From the NCBI GenBank assembly GCA_047967505.1, contig CM106539.1: 64,000 bases of DNA; one strand, 5' to 3'. A model generated the notes under the pieces. It had not been told where the DNA came from and did not search any database. It saw only the letters and a list, made by a program, of their open reading frames with translations. Shown one piece after another: positions 10,131 through 22,779 of the stretch. A program made the translations under genes and the position numbers. The DNA comes from Dipteris shenzhenensis (lineage: Eukaryota; Polypodiophyta; Polypodiopsida; Gleicheniales). Position 1 is the first letter of the stretch; every line of letters begins with the position of its first letter.

Positions 10131-12659
10131 AGCGTGTGAATTGTTTCCCTTACACCCGATTTTTCCCATCGTAGTGCTCCCCGTTTGCTCCTCCATCCTC
10201 TAGACTCCTTTTTGAGGGTTGGAAGATTCGTCAAGCCTTGCTCCACAAGATGACTAAGGGCCCCCCGTCATATTCAATGAATGCCTAATGGCAACGTGTG
10301 CACAAGATCGTAAACATCACAACCACCTCGTCGTCCGAAAAAGGAGGCAAGTATAATAATGACAAGCCCACTTATCTTCCCTTTTGTTTCCCCAAAGTAT
10401 CCTTTCTTACACAAAACTAACATTAACTATTTGTTGAACATACACTTGAAACACATCATGAACTTTGCAAGCCATTTATTACTAAAAAAAGCACACCTTT
10501 CCCCACCCATTAAGAGTAGCAGATTGCTTTCCCAAATAGATTCATTCCAATAAGAATCGATAATAAAAAATGCTTGGTTTACTTACTATATAAGCATGTA
10601 CTCTCCTTGAGAACACTCAATCGTTACAAAAATACTTCCTTATAAAGGATGCATGTGTGAATACGTTTTTCCATATGTCTACATCTTCCATGGAAGGAAA
10701 ATCTATCCTTAACAATCTAACTTGATATAGTTGGGAATAAAAAGTCATATAACTAGAAGACAACCATTTTTTTTAATAAAAAGTTCAAAATTTGTGATTG
10801 TTATATATCTTGCAACTTTCAGCTCATAGCTCTCATAGCTCACTCATACCTCAACTAGTTCTCAAACTTATCAAACACGCTTTCCATACCATAGCTTATA
10901 CATAGCCAAAGTCTTAACAGCCATATCATCATTTCATTTTAGGATCCAATGCACAAGCTTTGCACGGATTGAAAGTCCTTCGAACTATTCCAAGCATTAA
11001 CCAATAAGGGAAAGGAATAACTCAAAGAAGAGGGCCATTTAGCCACATAGGTTAATGCAACTTAAAGCCAAATATGTTCTCGTACTCTACATGGTGCTCA
11101 CCAATTCATACAAAATGAAAAAGCTTTACCCTTTTGTTTTTTATGGATATTTACCAACAACTCCCGTACTTAATTTCACCCTTCAAGAAGTTGACAACAA
11201 TGAATATATTAGGACATGTCTCAAAACTAGCTATGAAGAGGCCCATGAAGAATCTATTCCTTTAATCAATGTGACCTATCCATGCTCATGCTTGAAATTT
11301 GCAAGCAGTGCCAAAATATTGAGACGAATCACCTACTTAATTTCTTGCATATCTCAATGCACCAAATTGGAGATTTTTACATATAGGCATCCAATCCTTT
11401 TTTTTAAAACCACATTTGATCGTATTTTTGACACAATGACATGCCAAGTTAAGGAAAAAAAGTACATATCTTAAGACCCCCTAGCATGTTAAAAAGTTGT
11501 TCTTTGAATGTCTTTAAGCAAACCGGTGTGTGACGTAGATTAAGTGATATACATGTTACATCTAAAGTAAGGAAGTCCTTTCCACCTCACCCACACATTT
11601 TTTGTAGTCTCACGTTGCTTTCATGAAATTCACATCAAGCACCTTCTACACTTCACCTTTAGTACAATTTTAAGTCCATATTATATCCTGCACTATGATA
11701 AATCTTACAATTGTTGGTCTTTATTCCCCCTTCTTATAATCATAGATATTATGGAAGCATGATGTTATCCAAAATATGTGTTGTGTATACCTTTAAAAAT
11801 ATGGAAAAGTGTAGTCTCTCTCCTATTAAGCCACTATTGTGGATGTCATATTAATAGAGTCCTACTATAAATAACTAAACATTTCTTTAAGGCTTTTTAC
11901 TTTTTACTTTGATAAGTGGGGGAGAACCCCACAATGTGTGTAGCATCAACGAAGGAGTTTCACCCTCAAAATAGACATTATCAGACAACATGCATATGTT
12001 TTAGAAAAGAAAACTTATGTGACACAAGAAATCATGGTTTTTGTTTGGATCTCATAAAGTATAATGGAAAAACATTCACTAATAAATGGCTTAAATCTTT
12101 TGGTTTGTGGACAATGGAACCTTAGTCTAAGATATTCCATTGTCTTGTTGCTAAATAAATGTTTAGTAGAAAACGGTATCTCTTTAAACATGTTTTCCCC
12201 CTTAATGTTTGCCAAACAAAACTTGTTTTTTTGTTGCGAACTTCCCCTTTTTCATAAATAGAACCGAAATAACACTCTGTGCCATGGAGTTATCCCTAAA
12301 GGACTAGATTGTGGCCACTTTGCTAGTGGAATTGGAGCATACATTAGAGCCCACCATGGATGATCTTTTCACGTTAGTTTTGTTAAGAGCGAAACTTTTA
12401 TATTGGTATCGAAAGTTTGTATGCCATAATAAAAATAAATGTTTGAAACATTCGCCAGGATTTGAAACTTTTATGCAAATTTTTTAAAGTTTTGCCACGG
12501 GATTTACATCTTTTGCTTCAAAAATAGGAAGAAAACATACAAAATCATACCATAGTCTATAAATATTGTGAAACTAAAAAAATTTACCCAAAAATTTTTT
12601 GCCAAGATTTTATATTACTATATAAGTAGAGCTTTGATAAAAGCATGGAACCCACAAAG
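10131..12659. other. AT-rich DNA with no recognised gene
   Basis: The longest frame is 139 codons (11055-11474, plus). It resembles no protein I know, has no domain-like pattern and lies in AT-rich sequence, so I do not call it. Poly-A and poly-T runs are frequent. No tRNA, repeat array or LTR end was recognised. Confidence 0.6.
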
Positions 12660-14740
12660 ATAGAGGAGGCTGAGAGTTCAAGGATTAGAAGTAAGCAATC
12701 ATGTCTCTCAGTAGGTTATTTCCCTTATGAAGTGTTCTTTCAAGCTATTAAGAGGAAGCATCAGAGAGAGCTAATTGATAGGGTGCTTGATAACTAGGGT
12801 AACGTGGTTACAAAGTTCTAACATGTAGTAGAGGTGTTTAGATTTGGCTTATGTAGAATTGTTGGCGATCCAGTGGTTCAGAGCGTGGATGGAGAATGTA
12901 AATGAAGAGTTGTTGAGGATTAATTCTAGGGTGTCTACAATACAAATAGTTGCCGTCAGGCCTTTCACAGTAGTGAAGGAGCTTTAGGAGGCTTTAAGTG
13001 TAATGGTCAAGAGTAGGGCCTAGCTTTAGGGTCTAACAACATATTTTTTTGTAATTTTTGGGATGTGATTGGACATGATCTATGTGATATGGTAATGTTG
13101 TAGTTATCACATGCTTCCTTTCTGAGAATCTAAATGCTGGACTGATAAAATTGTTTCCTAAATGCTACAATAGGTTGAGGATAGGAGATTGGATGCTGAT
13201 AATGATGGTGAACATATCATATAAAGTAACAACCAAAGATTGCCAATGAGGATCTAGGAGTTTTGTATGGTTGTTTGCAAAATGGACTTGTGAAATGTCT
13301 AGAAATATTTGAGAATATTCTCAATGTTTCTATAGCTCTTAATTATGCTTTTGCATCTGGCCAATCATGCTTACTATTTGAATTTGATTTAGACAAGGCA
13401 TATGACAAGTAAGGTGGGATTTCATCCTGAGGGTTCCCTTTGGCCCTTAATGATTCCTTGAGAATGGGAAAGGAAGGGGGGTTGGTTCTTAGGCCGAGTT
13501 ATCCTAGTATGATCAGTTGTGTTCAGAGTTTCCTATACATCTGGTTGTAGGAGTAATAAAATCTTGGAAGGTGTGTGAGAAATTGCTAACACGTAAGGGA
13601 AGGAGCGGTTTAAGAGGAGATGCCACTTTGGCTAAGGGGATTTGGTGGAGTTGGGCTTAATGCTATAGATGCCTCATTTTCCCATAAGGATTTATCTCAA
13701 GTTCACAATATTTGCTGAAAGGGGGTGAGATCATGGGCCAATTTGTGGGAATACAAGAAAGCGGGCTGGTTGTCCCTTAAGGAGTTGTCCCTCAAGGAGC
13801 GGCTGGCTGTCCCTTAAGGAGTTGACTGGTTGTCCCTCAAGGAGTTGCAGGTGTCTAAATGATGGAGAGTCTTCTCTTTTGGATCCTATTCTAGAGAGGA
13901 TATCGAGTTCTTGGTCATCTAATTGTGTGATGTCTCACATCTGGAGGGTGAATTAGTCATCCTTATGCAAAACTTGCTTGAGGAAATTTTAGCCAGAATC
14001 TTTATATTGTCGTCGATTGATTAGTACTCAATTGCTAGTACCAAATCTTAATAAAAAATGGGCGGTGGTGAGGTGCAACGTAGAGATGGATTGAGGGAGA
14101 TATGGAGTGGGTGTGCAGACGAAAAGGCTGTTTCCTCCTCTGGAAAGTCTTACTTCACTCGCTACCTGTCTAGGGCAAGATAGCCAAGTGGATCCCTATT
14201 AATCTAGCTTCCCCTTATGTAGAAGGATGATTGAGATGATTAGACCCATGATGTGGGTTTGTGCAATGACCTATGGGATATGGAGAAGCCTCGAAATGGT
14301 GCTTCATAAAGTAGGGCTGATGGCTCGGCTCCAAATTGGTACCTAGTGGACACTAGTCCTGATAGGGTTTCCCTTCTATAGTGGTGACTTGTTGGTCATA
14401 CCTCTGGGAAACGGTAGTTCTTGCAATATGGGGGATTAGGAACTAGGCCTTTTATCAACGAAATAAATCTTTGGGATATAGGGAGTTGGCCGTCTTGGCT
14501 AGCTTGAAGTTGGGCTTCGAGATTTGAGCTAGGTGGTAGGCTTTAAGGACTCCTTGTTGATTAAGTGTCTTTTAGATGTTGTAACAATCTACAAGGGGTT
14601 TAGTCCTACTGCATGCAGCATGGGCCAGGGTAGGGTGTTCATATGCAGTGGCTAGTTTTTGTATTGGGTCCTCTTTTGGGGTCAGCCTCCCTCCTAATAA
14701 AAGTTGTCATCTTTACAACAACAAAAAAAACACTCTACAT
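12660..14740 (+). mobile_element. Second decayed LINE copy, 5' truncated
   Basis: Collinear with the LINE at 1-2690 but more decayed. In order it shows a pre-RT segment (AIKRKHQRELIDRVLDN, about 12748-12800), LIKLFPKCYNRLRIGDW (about 13145-13195), the FDLDKAYDK word (about 13386-13412), and the C-terminal region containing GIWWS (about 13636). The 3' tail ends CCTCCTAATAAAAG near 14690 and then runs into an A-rich end (about 14715-14730), the same tail design as the first copy. No frame longer than 60 codons survives. Near 13755-13850 a 25-30 base word (GGTTGTCCCTTAAGGAGTTG) is tandemly repeated inside the element. The 5' end is estimated. Confidence 0.85.
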
Positions 14741-15539
14741 TTACATTGAATAAATGATTATAAAAAACTATTTAATAATATGTTTTTCTTTGTCTGTTGT
14801 AAAGCCTATCACATGAAACTCTACTATTTGAGGACAATGGTAAATCTAGAACATTAAATGCTTCGAATTGATTGAGAACATGCATCCAAAGTTTCAAGAT
14901 CATCCAAAAAAAGTCCTCTAGCACTATTATCTAAGTTTGGGAAAGAATGAATATTATATAGGTTATAAAACTAGTATGTTGTCATACAATGTCATTCCTT
15001 GAATGAAGAGGGAGAGGAGAAGTGTGGATGAGCCTAGAGGGTACAACTAGAGAGCACAACACAAATGACTAACTTTACACCATATTAGTTGAAAATAAAT
15101 ATATAGAAACTTGTTTAGGGCTAGGGTTAGGGTTTTCAACATTTTTCGCATTCTTTTGTGTTAGTGCTATGCACAATATAAAATGAAGTTGAGATGAATC
15201 CTCAATACCTTCCCTCGAGATCAATTTCATGAAGTAGATCTTTCTCTCAAGATGATAATCCAAGGGAATGGAAAAGGACCTAAACATTACATTCCATCAC
15301 TCCCCTTTAATGGGAATGTCCTATCTTTGAGCTAAACCAAGAGCTTGTTAGTGTTTCAAAAAAATATCTTCCCAAGTTATGCGGTATAGATAATTGCAAT
15401 TTACTCTTTGATGTCACAATTGATAAGCGGATCTTATCTAGATAGTATTTTAGAGATATTTGAGCATAGCTTAATGCTTACAGATACAAAGGGTCACCAC
15501 CTATTAGGTGTACCTCTTTAATCCACACTTGGAAATGTA
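14741..15539. other. Unassigned DNA with a short telomere-like tract
   Basis: No gene recognised. At 15114-15136 there is a run of about three TTTAGGG-like units (TTTAGGGCTAGGGTTAGGG). It is too short and degenerate to be more than an interstitial telomere-like word. Confidence 0.55.
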
Positions 15540-18445
15540 TGAGTCCCGGAATGTGATGTTCCGAGATAGAGAGTGTGCAGAGAGTCTTTTGGATCTACTG
15601 TTGTGTAAGAATTTTGCATTCTGGAATAAATAATACAACTGTATCTGTTGATCTATTTTGAGCATTTCAAATGGTGTTGTGAGTTTCTCATTCTAGTAAT
15701 GTATTCTCTACATTGTTCATAATAATGTATTCTCTACATTATTCGTAATGATGTTCTGTATTCCATTGTGTGTTGTGCTTTGAGTCTCTGTTATTCTGGA
15801 ATAATTTTGTGGGTTCTAGATGAACCCCAAAACATTGGTAATCCTGCTGTACGTGTACCCTTCCAACTTTGAGACCGTAGTTGCCAAAGAAAGAAAGGTT
15901 CGGGGCAGATGAGGAAGGATCACAAGCGTAGTTCTATGGTGGAATCATTTCTACTCCAAAATTGTGAAGATTTGATACAAGAAGAAGGAAAAGCATCCAC
16001 GAAAGGAAGCTCAAAATATGGGTGGAATGGAAAGTAACAAGCAATGGTCTGCATGTCAGATTTCATGGATTAGTCAAGACCCATTGCATCCCATACGTGG
16101 CTGCGAGACGACAATAGCAGTTGCAAGAATTGGATGTAGAACCATGTACTATTAAAATAATAGTAGAACCCTCCAGGGCGGACGGCAACATTGCAATAGC
16201 ATCTCAAGATGATGCTTGTATGGCTTCGTCAGATGAACAGTTGAAACACTCTCTATTTTTGGTAATCAAAACTACAGCATTGGCTTAGTGGGAAACCGAC
16301 TGTCTCGCTGATGGCACAACCCACTTCAAGTCAGGGGGAATGGACAAACGAATCCAGCTATAGAATTTGAAGATGAGGAAATTTGTTGCCAATAGTAGCA
16401 GAGGGTTTGGATCCCATATCCAAGGAAGCAGTCGAAGAATCAATGATGATCAACATGTTAGCAGTACTCACAGCAGTGGACCAAATCCGGTATCAACCAA
16501 AGGAGGCACCGGAACCATCACCCTCTAGGAGCTAGTAGGAGAGGCTAGTACAAAAGCCAAAATATGCAGTACCAAAAGACTTAGCAGGACCCAACACTGA
16601 ATTGAACCCATTTAAGGAGTTCACTTCAAATGTTTCAATCTGGACAAGCAAAAAGATATGGTAAGTTAGTTCTTCTCACCAACATTTTTAATCTGGTACT
16701 AGTAATCCCAGCGAGCTGAGAAAACTCGGTTGTTCCATGGAATACGAAAGCTTACATAAACCCAACAATACTAGTTAATCCAATCATCTAGCCAGTAGTG
16801 CTAGCAGTGCCAGTAGTGCTAGTGGTGCCAGTTGTGCCATAAGTTCCAGTAGTGCTAGTAGTGCCACAAGTTCCAATAGTATCAACACACACCGATTCCA
16901 CTGGCTAACACAATGAATCCGAATGTAGCAAGTTTGAAGTGCAAGTTTGTCAAGTTCAGGGGTAAAAAAAAGGATGACCTGGCGGATAGCCACATAGCAC
17001 AATTTGAGACTCGATGGTAGGCGAGCAGTTTCCAAAAAAATTACAACAACTTGCAGGTACCTTGAGTGGCAGGGCGATGAGCTGGTTCAGCCTGTATGGC
17101 CTTGCATAGTTTGCGGATTATCTGGAACTAAAGATAGCTTTCCTGCATAGGTCTGTAAATAAAAAACCTTTAAAGGACATTTGCAGAAACTTACGAGAAC
17201 TTTGACAGAAGAAATTGATGGTCGAAAATAATGCATAAAAAATTCGAAACCTCAATGCCAGGTTGGATGCGGTGGAAAGGCCCACAACTGAGACATTGAC
17301 GGAATATTTTTGCAAAGTATTGAGACAAGAGATATGTAGTGCAAGAAGTGGATTGGAAATCCAAGGCATTAATGGCTTCAATGATTTGATAGATGCAACT
17401 AAAAGAGCAGAATGGAGATGCAGATTGTTTAAAAGTTGATCCAAGGGTGATGATTCGAAGAGGATTTAGACAGTGAGTTTGATTCTAACACAAATGAATC
17501 CGAAAGTGATACGGATGAGGATACAGAATCCAGAAGTGGGGATTCAAAAATTCCTTCAAATGATGAGGATGTAAAGTCCAAAAAGAAGCAGAAACATAAG
17601 AAAAAGAAGTCCGACTAGAAAGAGACAAAGAAGTCGAGAAAGGAGAAGAAATTAAAAAAGAAAACAAGTGACATAGAGAAAATCTTGGATGAGAAATTGA
17701 AGGGTTTAGGAGCACTGAAGTTAGCGACTCAGCCAAAGTGCGATACCTGCATGAAGAATCACCCAACTGGGGTTTGTTAGTATAATACCAACACTCGAAT
17801 GAATCCGGCACAACAGATACTCCAACCACTGGCAATAGGTGCTAATCAAGTGGCTATCGACCCAACAACACAAAACATGCCTCAAACTCAACAAGGAATA
17901 ATCGTATAAGAGAGACAACTAGAAACAGAGGGAGAATTGGAGCCCGCAAGCCGCAAGCGGTCTGGGGAACAAAATTCTGGCATAGATATATACTGCAGGT
18001 ACTATTTGGAGAACGGACATAAACAAGGCCAGGACTAGCCACTGTGATGCAAACATAGGATGGAGTGAGGTTTGGAGATCACACGCTGGCCACCAAGGTG
18101 GAGACCGCCTCCACAAGACCAATCATCGGCACAAACTAATGCAGTACTGATTGAAGAATGGGGGGATACCTTCATGTGTCAGACCAAATCCATAGCACAG
18201 GTTTACAAATGGCATCAGTGCAACTGCACAACATGCATGAAGCAAGGAGGATCTCCATAGAAGGAACCAGAAAAGATTAACGTGTATGATGTAATGATAA
18301 GGTCAACGTATTTGGTACTCGAGCATTCAAACAGGTTTTGGTAAAGTTGTTGCAAGGATATAAGGATGTATTTGCATGGAAGTATATGGATATGAGGGGA
18401 GTAGATTCGGCTCTTTGTGTTCATCATATTAACTTGGGCTATGGG
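15540..18445 (+). mobile_element. Decayed Ty3/gypsy retrotransposon: leader, gag and start of RT
   Basis: From about 16912 the plus strand encodes gag-like sequence in broken frames: MNPNVASLKCKFVKFRG, then LSGRAMSWF (about 17067-17095), then a strongly basic Lys-rich stretch (about 17570-17700) and a zinc-knuckle-like CDTCMKNHPTGVC (17740-17778). A second Cys/His block follows around 18000-18060. At about 18330-18430 the frame reads LLQGYKDVFAWKYMDMRG followed by VDSALCVHHINL, which is the usual lead-in to Ty3/gypsy RT. The rest of pol is missing. 15540-15840 (TATTCTCTACATT repeats) could be an old LTR, but no matching partner was found. Confidence 0.75.
16790..16890 (+). repeat. 15-base tandem repeat inside the gypsy gag
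   Basis: Degenerate units of the type CCAGTAGTGCTAGTG encode a Pro-Val-Val-Leu-Val-Val repeat in the gag frame. On the opposite strand the same repeat gives an Ala/Leu-rich open frame, which is an artefact. Confidence 0.8.
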
Positions 18446-19890
18446 AACTGATGGCTCAGTCGTCGCAGGATCTGAAAACAGAAGTCTTGGTTGGGGCAGT
18501 ATCTAGGTATAATATGGAAGAGGTGGAGGCCCATGTTCAGGGGTGTGACAGTTTGCATGTGTGAGTCAAATTCAAGGGATGGCTTAAATATCACACAATT
18601 GATTTCTTGTATCATTTTACCATCATCTCAGTCCTGCAAATCGGTGGGAACGTCTGTACAATCAACTTCACTGATTCAAAACTCAATATTCAAGGACTCC
18701 TATGCACAACGGCGGGCAGTTGCTTATTGGAGACACTACAAGCGACACTTTGCAAGCCCAAGCAGACTTAGATTTGTAGACACAATTGAAAAGTATGGGA
18801 ATAAGAAAGGTGTCTTTTGGACCATCCATACCACTATGTTCTAAAGCACACAAGTTGGAAGAGCTCGAGGAGCAAGTGGTAGAGTCGGACCTGAAGCAGG
18901 AAAAGCGAGTAAGTCAATATGATGTCATTGAGTCGTCTCCATTTGTGGATTTTAAATTTTATCTGGATGATGATTTATCCAAAAATTTAGTATGGTTAAA
19001 GAAGATGGAGCTAGAAGGTTACCATAACTGTAACCAATGGGTGGTGGTGGCAGATTAATACGTAGGCCAACAAGTACTATGCTTGCTTACAAGAATCTGG
19101 GGTTTATGTAGCACCAGCAATATGAGTGACTGAGCAGGTGGTGTCGCAAGTATCTAACTTACCATGGAAGCCATAGGCACCTACAAAGGCAAAAATAAAA
19201 TGCACTTCACAGTGGTTGCAGAACTTGGGATGCCTCAGACCACCAGATTTTACTACATGATTAAAAATTGCAGAAACATAGTAAGACAAAAGCAATTCTT
19301 ATGGTTTCTAGAGTGCATAATGTTTCTTACAAAATATGACTACATGTTGGAATCCAATTACTCACTCTTTCTTTTAGTAGAAATTGGATGTAAGTATAAC
19401 TTGGCGGGGATAATGCATGCCAGAATAATGGGAGAAGTTCTGGGTAAGGAAAAAATGCAAAAGTTTGACATAGTCAAATCTCTCAGGTAGATGCTAGCTA
19501 GAATTTTTGAGTATGCAGATATAGTTACATAGTCGGAACAACCTTTAAAAGAAGGGGATGATAAAATCAGCCCAAATAGAATTCCACTCATTGCAGAGGA
19601 AACGACCAAGTTGAAAGGAATTGGATACATAAACAGGGATATTAATGAGTCCTACAAGAGGGTTAAAATTGTTGAATATGTGTTGCCATGTCCACCTCGG
19701 AGTACTAATCCTACAAGAAGATTAATGAATTTGAGATTCAAACAAGGGAATGCTAAATTAGAAACCAAGGAGGACAATGGATTGGAAATCCTAGAGTCAC
19801 TAACTAAAGAGAAAGATGTATTATTATTAGAGCAAGGGAATGACAAAGATAATGCCGATCCAAAGGAGGAGAAATAGTGGTAATAATGGG
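18446..19890 (+). pseudogene. Unrecognised coding-like relics next to the gypsy remnant
   Basis: A chain of plus-strand open frames (18491-18844, 18786-19058, 19164-19490, 19611-19877) has mixed, protein-like composition, including charged stretches such as LEELEEQVVESDLKQEKRVS (about 18855-18914) and a Lys/Glu-rich end (about 19750-19877). They may be one broken reading frame, perhaps an extra ORF carried by the gypsy element, or an unrelated pseudogene. I recognise no domain. The opposite-strand frames here have no better support. Confidence 0.3.
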
Positions 19891-22779
19891 ACAAAAGGAA
19901 CCGGTCAGATGTAAAGAGTTCATCTTCATCCCATCACTAGGAAGGGAAGAAGTGCAGCATCAAAGTTTTCAAAGATTGTGGAGTTAAAATACAATTTAAT
20001 TATCCCAATATACCATATTGGGATATTGCAATTGAAGAAAGAAAGAATAGACCACTTGTAGATAGTGTTAGAGCAATGTTAAATGAAACTTTTTGCCAAA
20101 ATAATATTTGGTGGATGTGATTGATAGATAAAATTACTTGTTAAACCATCCAAAACAAACTTATATAAGAAAAAACACCATATAAAGCATTTATTGGCTA
20201 TTAGCCCAAAATTGGACATCTCAAAATATTTGGATGCTGCATATACTCACAGACATGATGACCATATAAGAAAATTAGATGTGAGATCGATAAAATGTAA
20301 AAAAATAAAAACATTTAGTGCATCACAAGAAGTAATAGACTAAGGAGTTCACTAAGCAATATATAAGGCACTAACATGTGAGTTCAACAAAAGAAAGGGT
20401 TTTATTTTTTGATGGAGTTATATATAATTAATATACATACATAAGGGGTATAGGCATTATTGTGGTGGTCTTCAAGTTTTTGTTGTGACTCTCCCATAAT
20501 TGAAGTTACAAAGTAGTATGCCAGGATTGCAACTTGTCATGAGCTCCTCAGAGGTAGCAGAAAGCAACCTTATGCTTATCAAGCTCAACCTACAAGATAT
20601 TGCTCCTTTCTTAGTTGGCCTAGTCCTATACTATAAAATTTCTTGTATTTTGGCAAATACCTTGTTTGTTCCTGCACCAATTATTTCATATCATCGAGGG
20701 AGAGACCAAGTAGCATGCAATGTGGTTGATGGTCCAAATTGTCATGCCCACCTCATCTTGTAAGAACCCCAATTGTCCTTGATCTTTTGGTAGGTATGCA
20801 TTCTTCCTCTAGAAAGAAAAATTGGTATCGGGGGGTGCACTACTAAGAAACCCTATGTATCACGTGCATTCAAGGGGTATTTAAAAAACTCCTCAACTAA
20901 AATTTCCCCCCCAATAAAAACACCCCTCTTTAGTTATAAACTAAATGATTTTGTCCAAAAATTGAATTAAAAAACCACTCATGTTATTGTAATCCTATTA
21001 AATTTTTTCAAAAAGTCATAATTAAAATTCCCTCCTTTTGAATGCACATGGTACACTAAATTTTTTTGAGGAGAACCCCCCAAGCAATTGGTCCACCCCC
21101 ACTGGGATTGTAAAGCTGAGAATGAATCTGATTTCATTTCTCGTGGGATTGGTTAGCAGCTCATCTTCTTGTATCTCAAGGGTTTAATAATCATAGGTCT
21201 TCTTGATGAGTTCTTCATTGTACGATTATACTCAAGCCTTCCTATTGGGAGACGTTGCATGTTGCTTCCTATTCATTGGGAACTACATCTTCATTAACAG
21301 GCTACTCCTTGTTTGTGTTATCAAAGTCATCCTTGTTCATGCCTTTGGTATTTTCTTGACCAAGCTACTTTGTGGTGTCCCTCTCACATTGTAACTTTTC
21401 CTTTGCTCTATGGCTGGTTGCTCAGATGATTGCTAAGATGCAGTTGCCCCACTAGTGCTAGAGGCTTCATCCTCATCTTGGGGCTTGTTTGAAAGGGTGT
21501 TAAAAGAGGATGTTGTGGGGTTTGTTGGATGGAACCAAAGGAACATTTTGAGATGGAGGATTGTGATAGCTTCAAGAGGGGGTGAGTTGTCACGAGACTA
21601 GGCTAGGTGGGGTTGGCCAAGGTACTTGGTCCAAAGTCAACCTATACTAGATCATGCACAGGTGTGGTCCAAGTTTGCAATGGGGTTGGCCCATATGTAT
21701 CTTTTGTAGTCGTTTCACAATTTTTTTGCGAAATGCTCTACCAATCCACTTGCTTCTTGTCTCCATATCTCGCAATTGCCTTGGCCATAACTACTCAGGG
21801 CACATTACCCATACTTTCCTTCAATCCTTTGTACTCATATAAAAAATGAAAGAGGGGCCTCACACCTTCATTTATTGATTTGTTAATGAGGTAAGACTTG
21901 AAATTTTGAGCAGCAACCTTTGATGAAGTATGCATCATAGACCTCAGTACTTGGTAGATGAATAGTCTCCAGTCCTTTGTAACCTTTGCATAGTGTCCGT
22001 TGTGAAAAGAGAATGATGTTCTAAATAAATGCCAACACCTCCTTGGAGAATTTGCATCCCATACCAACTCCTAGGATATTTTAGCAAACTTTCAAGGATA
22101 ATATCCTCTAATTAGTGCTTCGGTAGCTAGGATCATTTCAATGAGATGTAGCACTTTGACATGAGGAGTTAATTTCTTGCATCATAATAGGGAATATTGT
22201 TGATTATTGGACCTAGAGGAGGAGGAGAACAAAGAAGCCATGGCTACAAGGGTTGAAATGAAAGGAGCAAAGATTGGAAACTTTGTGTAGAGGGTCGTAG
22301 AAATGGAAAGCTATGGGAGATAAGGATGCACAGACCTTAGAGAAGCAAGACACACACTAAGAAGAGTCTTGCAATAGTATCTAAACTTTTCATCTTGTTT
22401 GCATGGCACAACTCATTGTGGATATCTTTTTGATGCATCTATCAATGTTGCACATGCTTCCTTGCCAACCATGAACTATTTGCTAAAATAACTGAATGAT
22501 AATCTTGAGTTATGTCCAATAATATCCCACTTGGATGATGTGTATATTATCTGAATGCAAACATGGTCAAAACAATGAAACAAGGTTGGTGCTCACTTGG
22601 TATGGCTTCCTTGTCTATCATTAAGCAACCCGAATACTATTGTTAAGAAACCCAAATATCACTTATCTTTGTACATCAACGAATTGCACTGTACAATTGT
22701 TATGGACTTCAAGAAGTTGGTAGATTCTATTCAATCCAAGCTTTGAATTGGGAATGAGCATGGCATTGTTTAGCAAAAG
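19891..22779. other. AT-rich DNA with no recognised gene
   Basis: Only short frames. A G-box word lies at 20861-20866. 20500-22700 may be the far 3' part of the minus-strand gypsy remnant that starts upstream of it, but I could not identify an LTR or any domain. Confidence 0.5.

Noticed and set aside
11055-11474. 139-codon frame in AT-rich DNA
   Set aside because: No recognisable motif, uneven composition, and surroundings without gene signals. It could be chance.
15114-15136. Possible interstitial telomere
   Set aside because: Only about three imperfect TTTAGGG units; such short runs occur by chance in AT-rich plant DNA.
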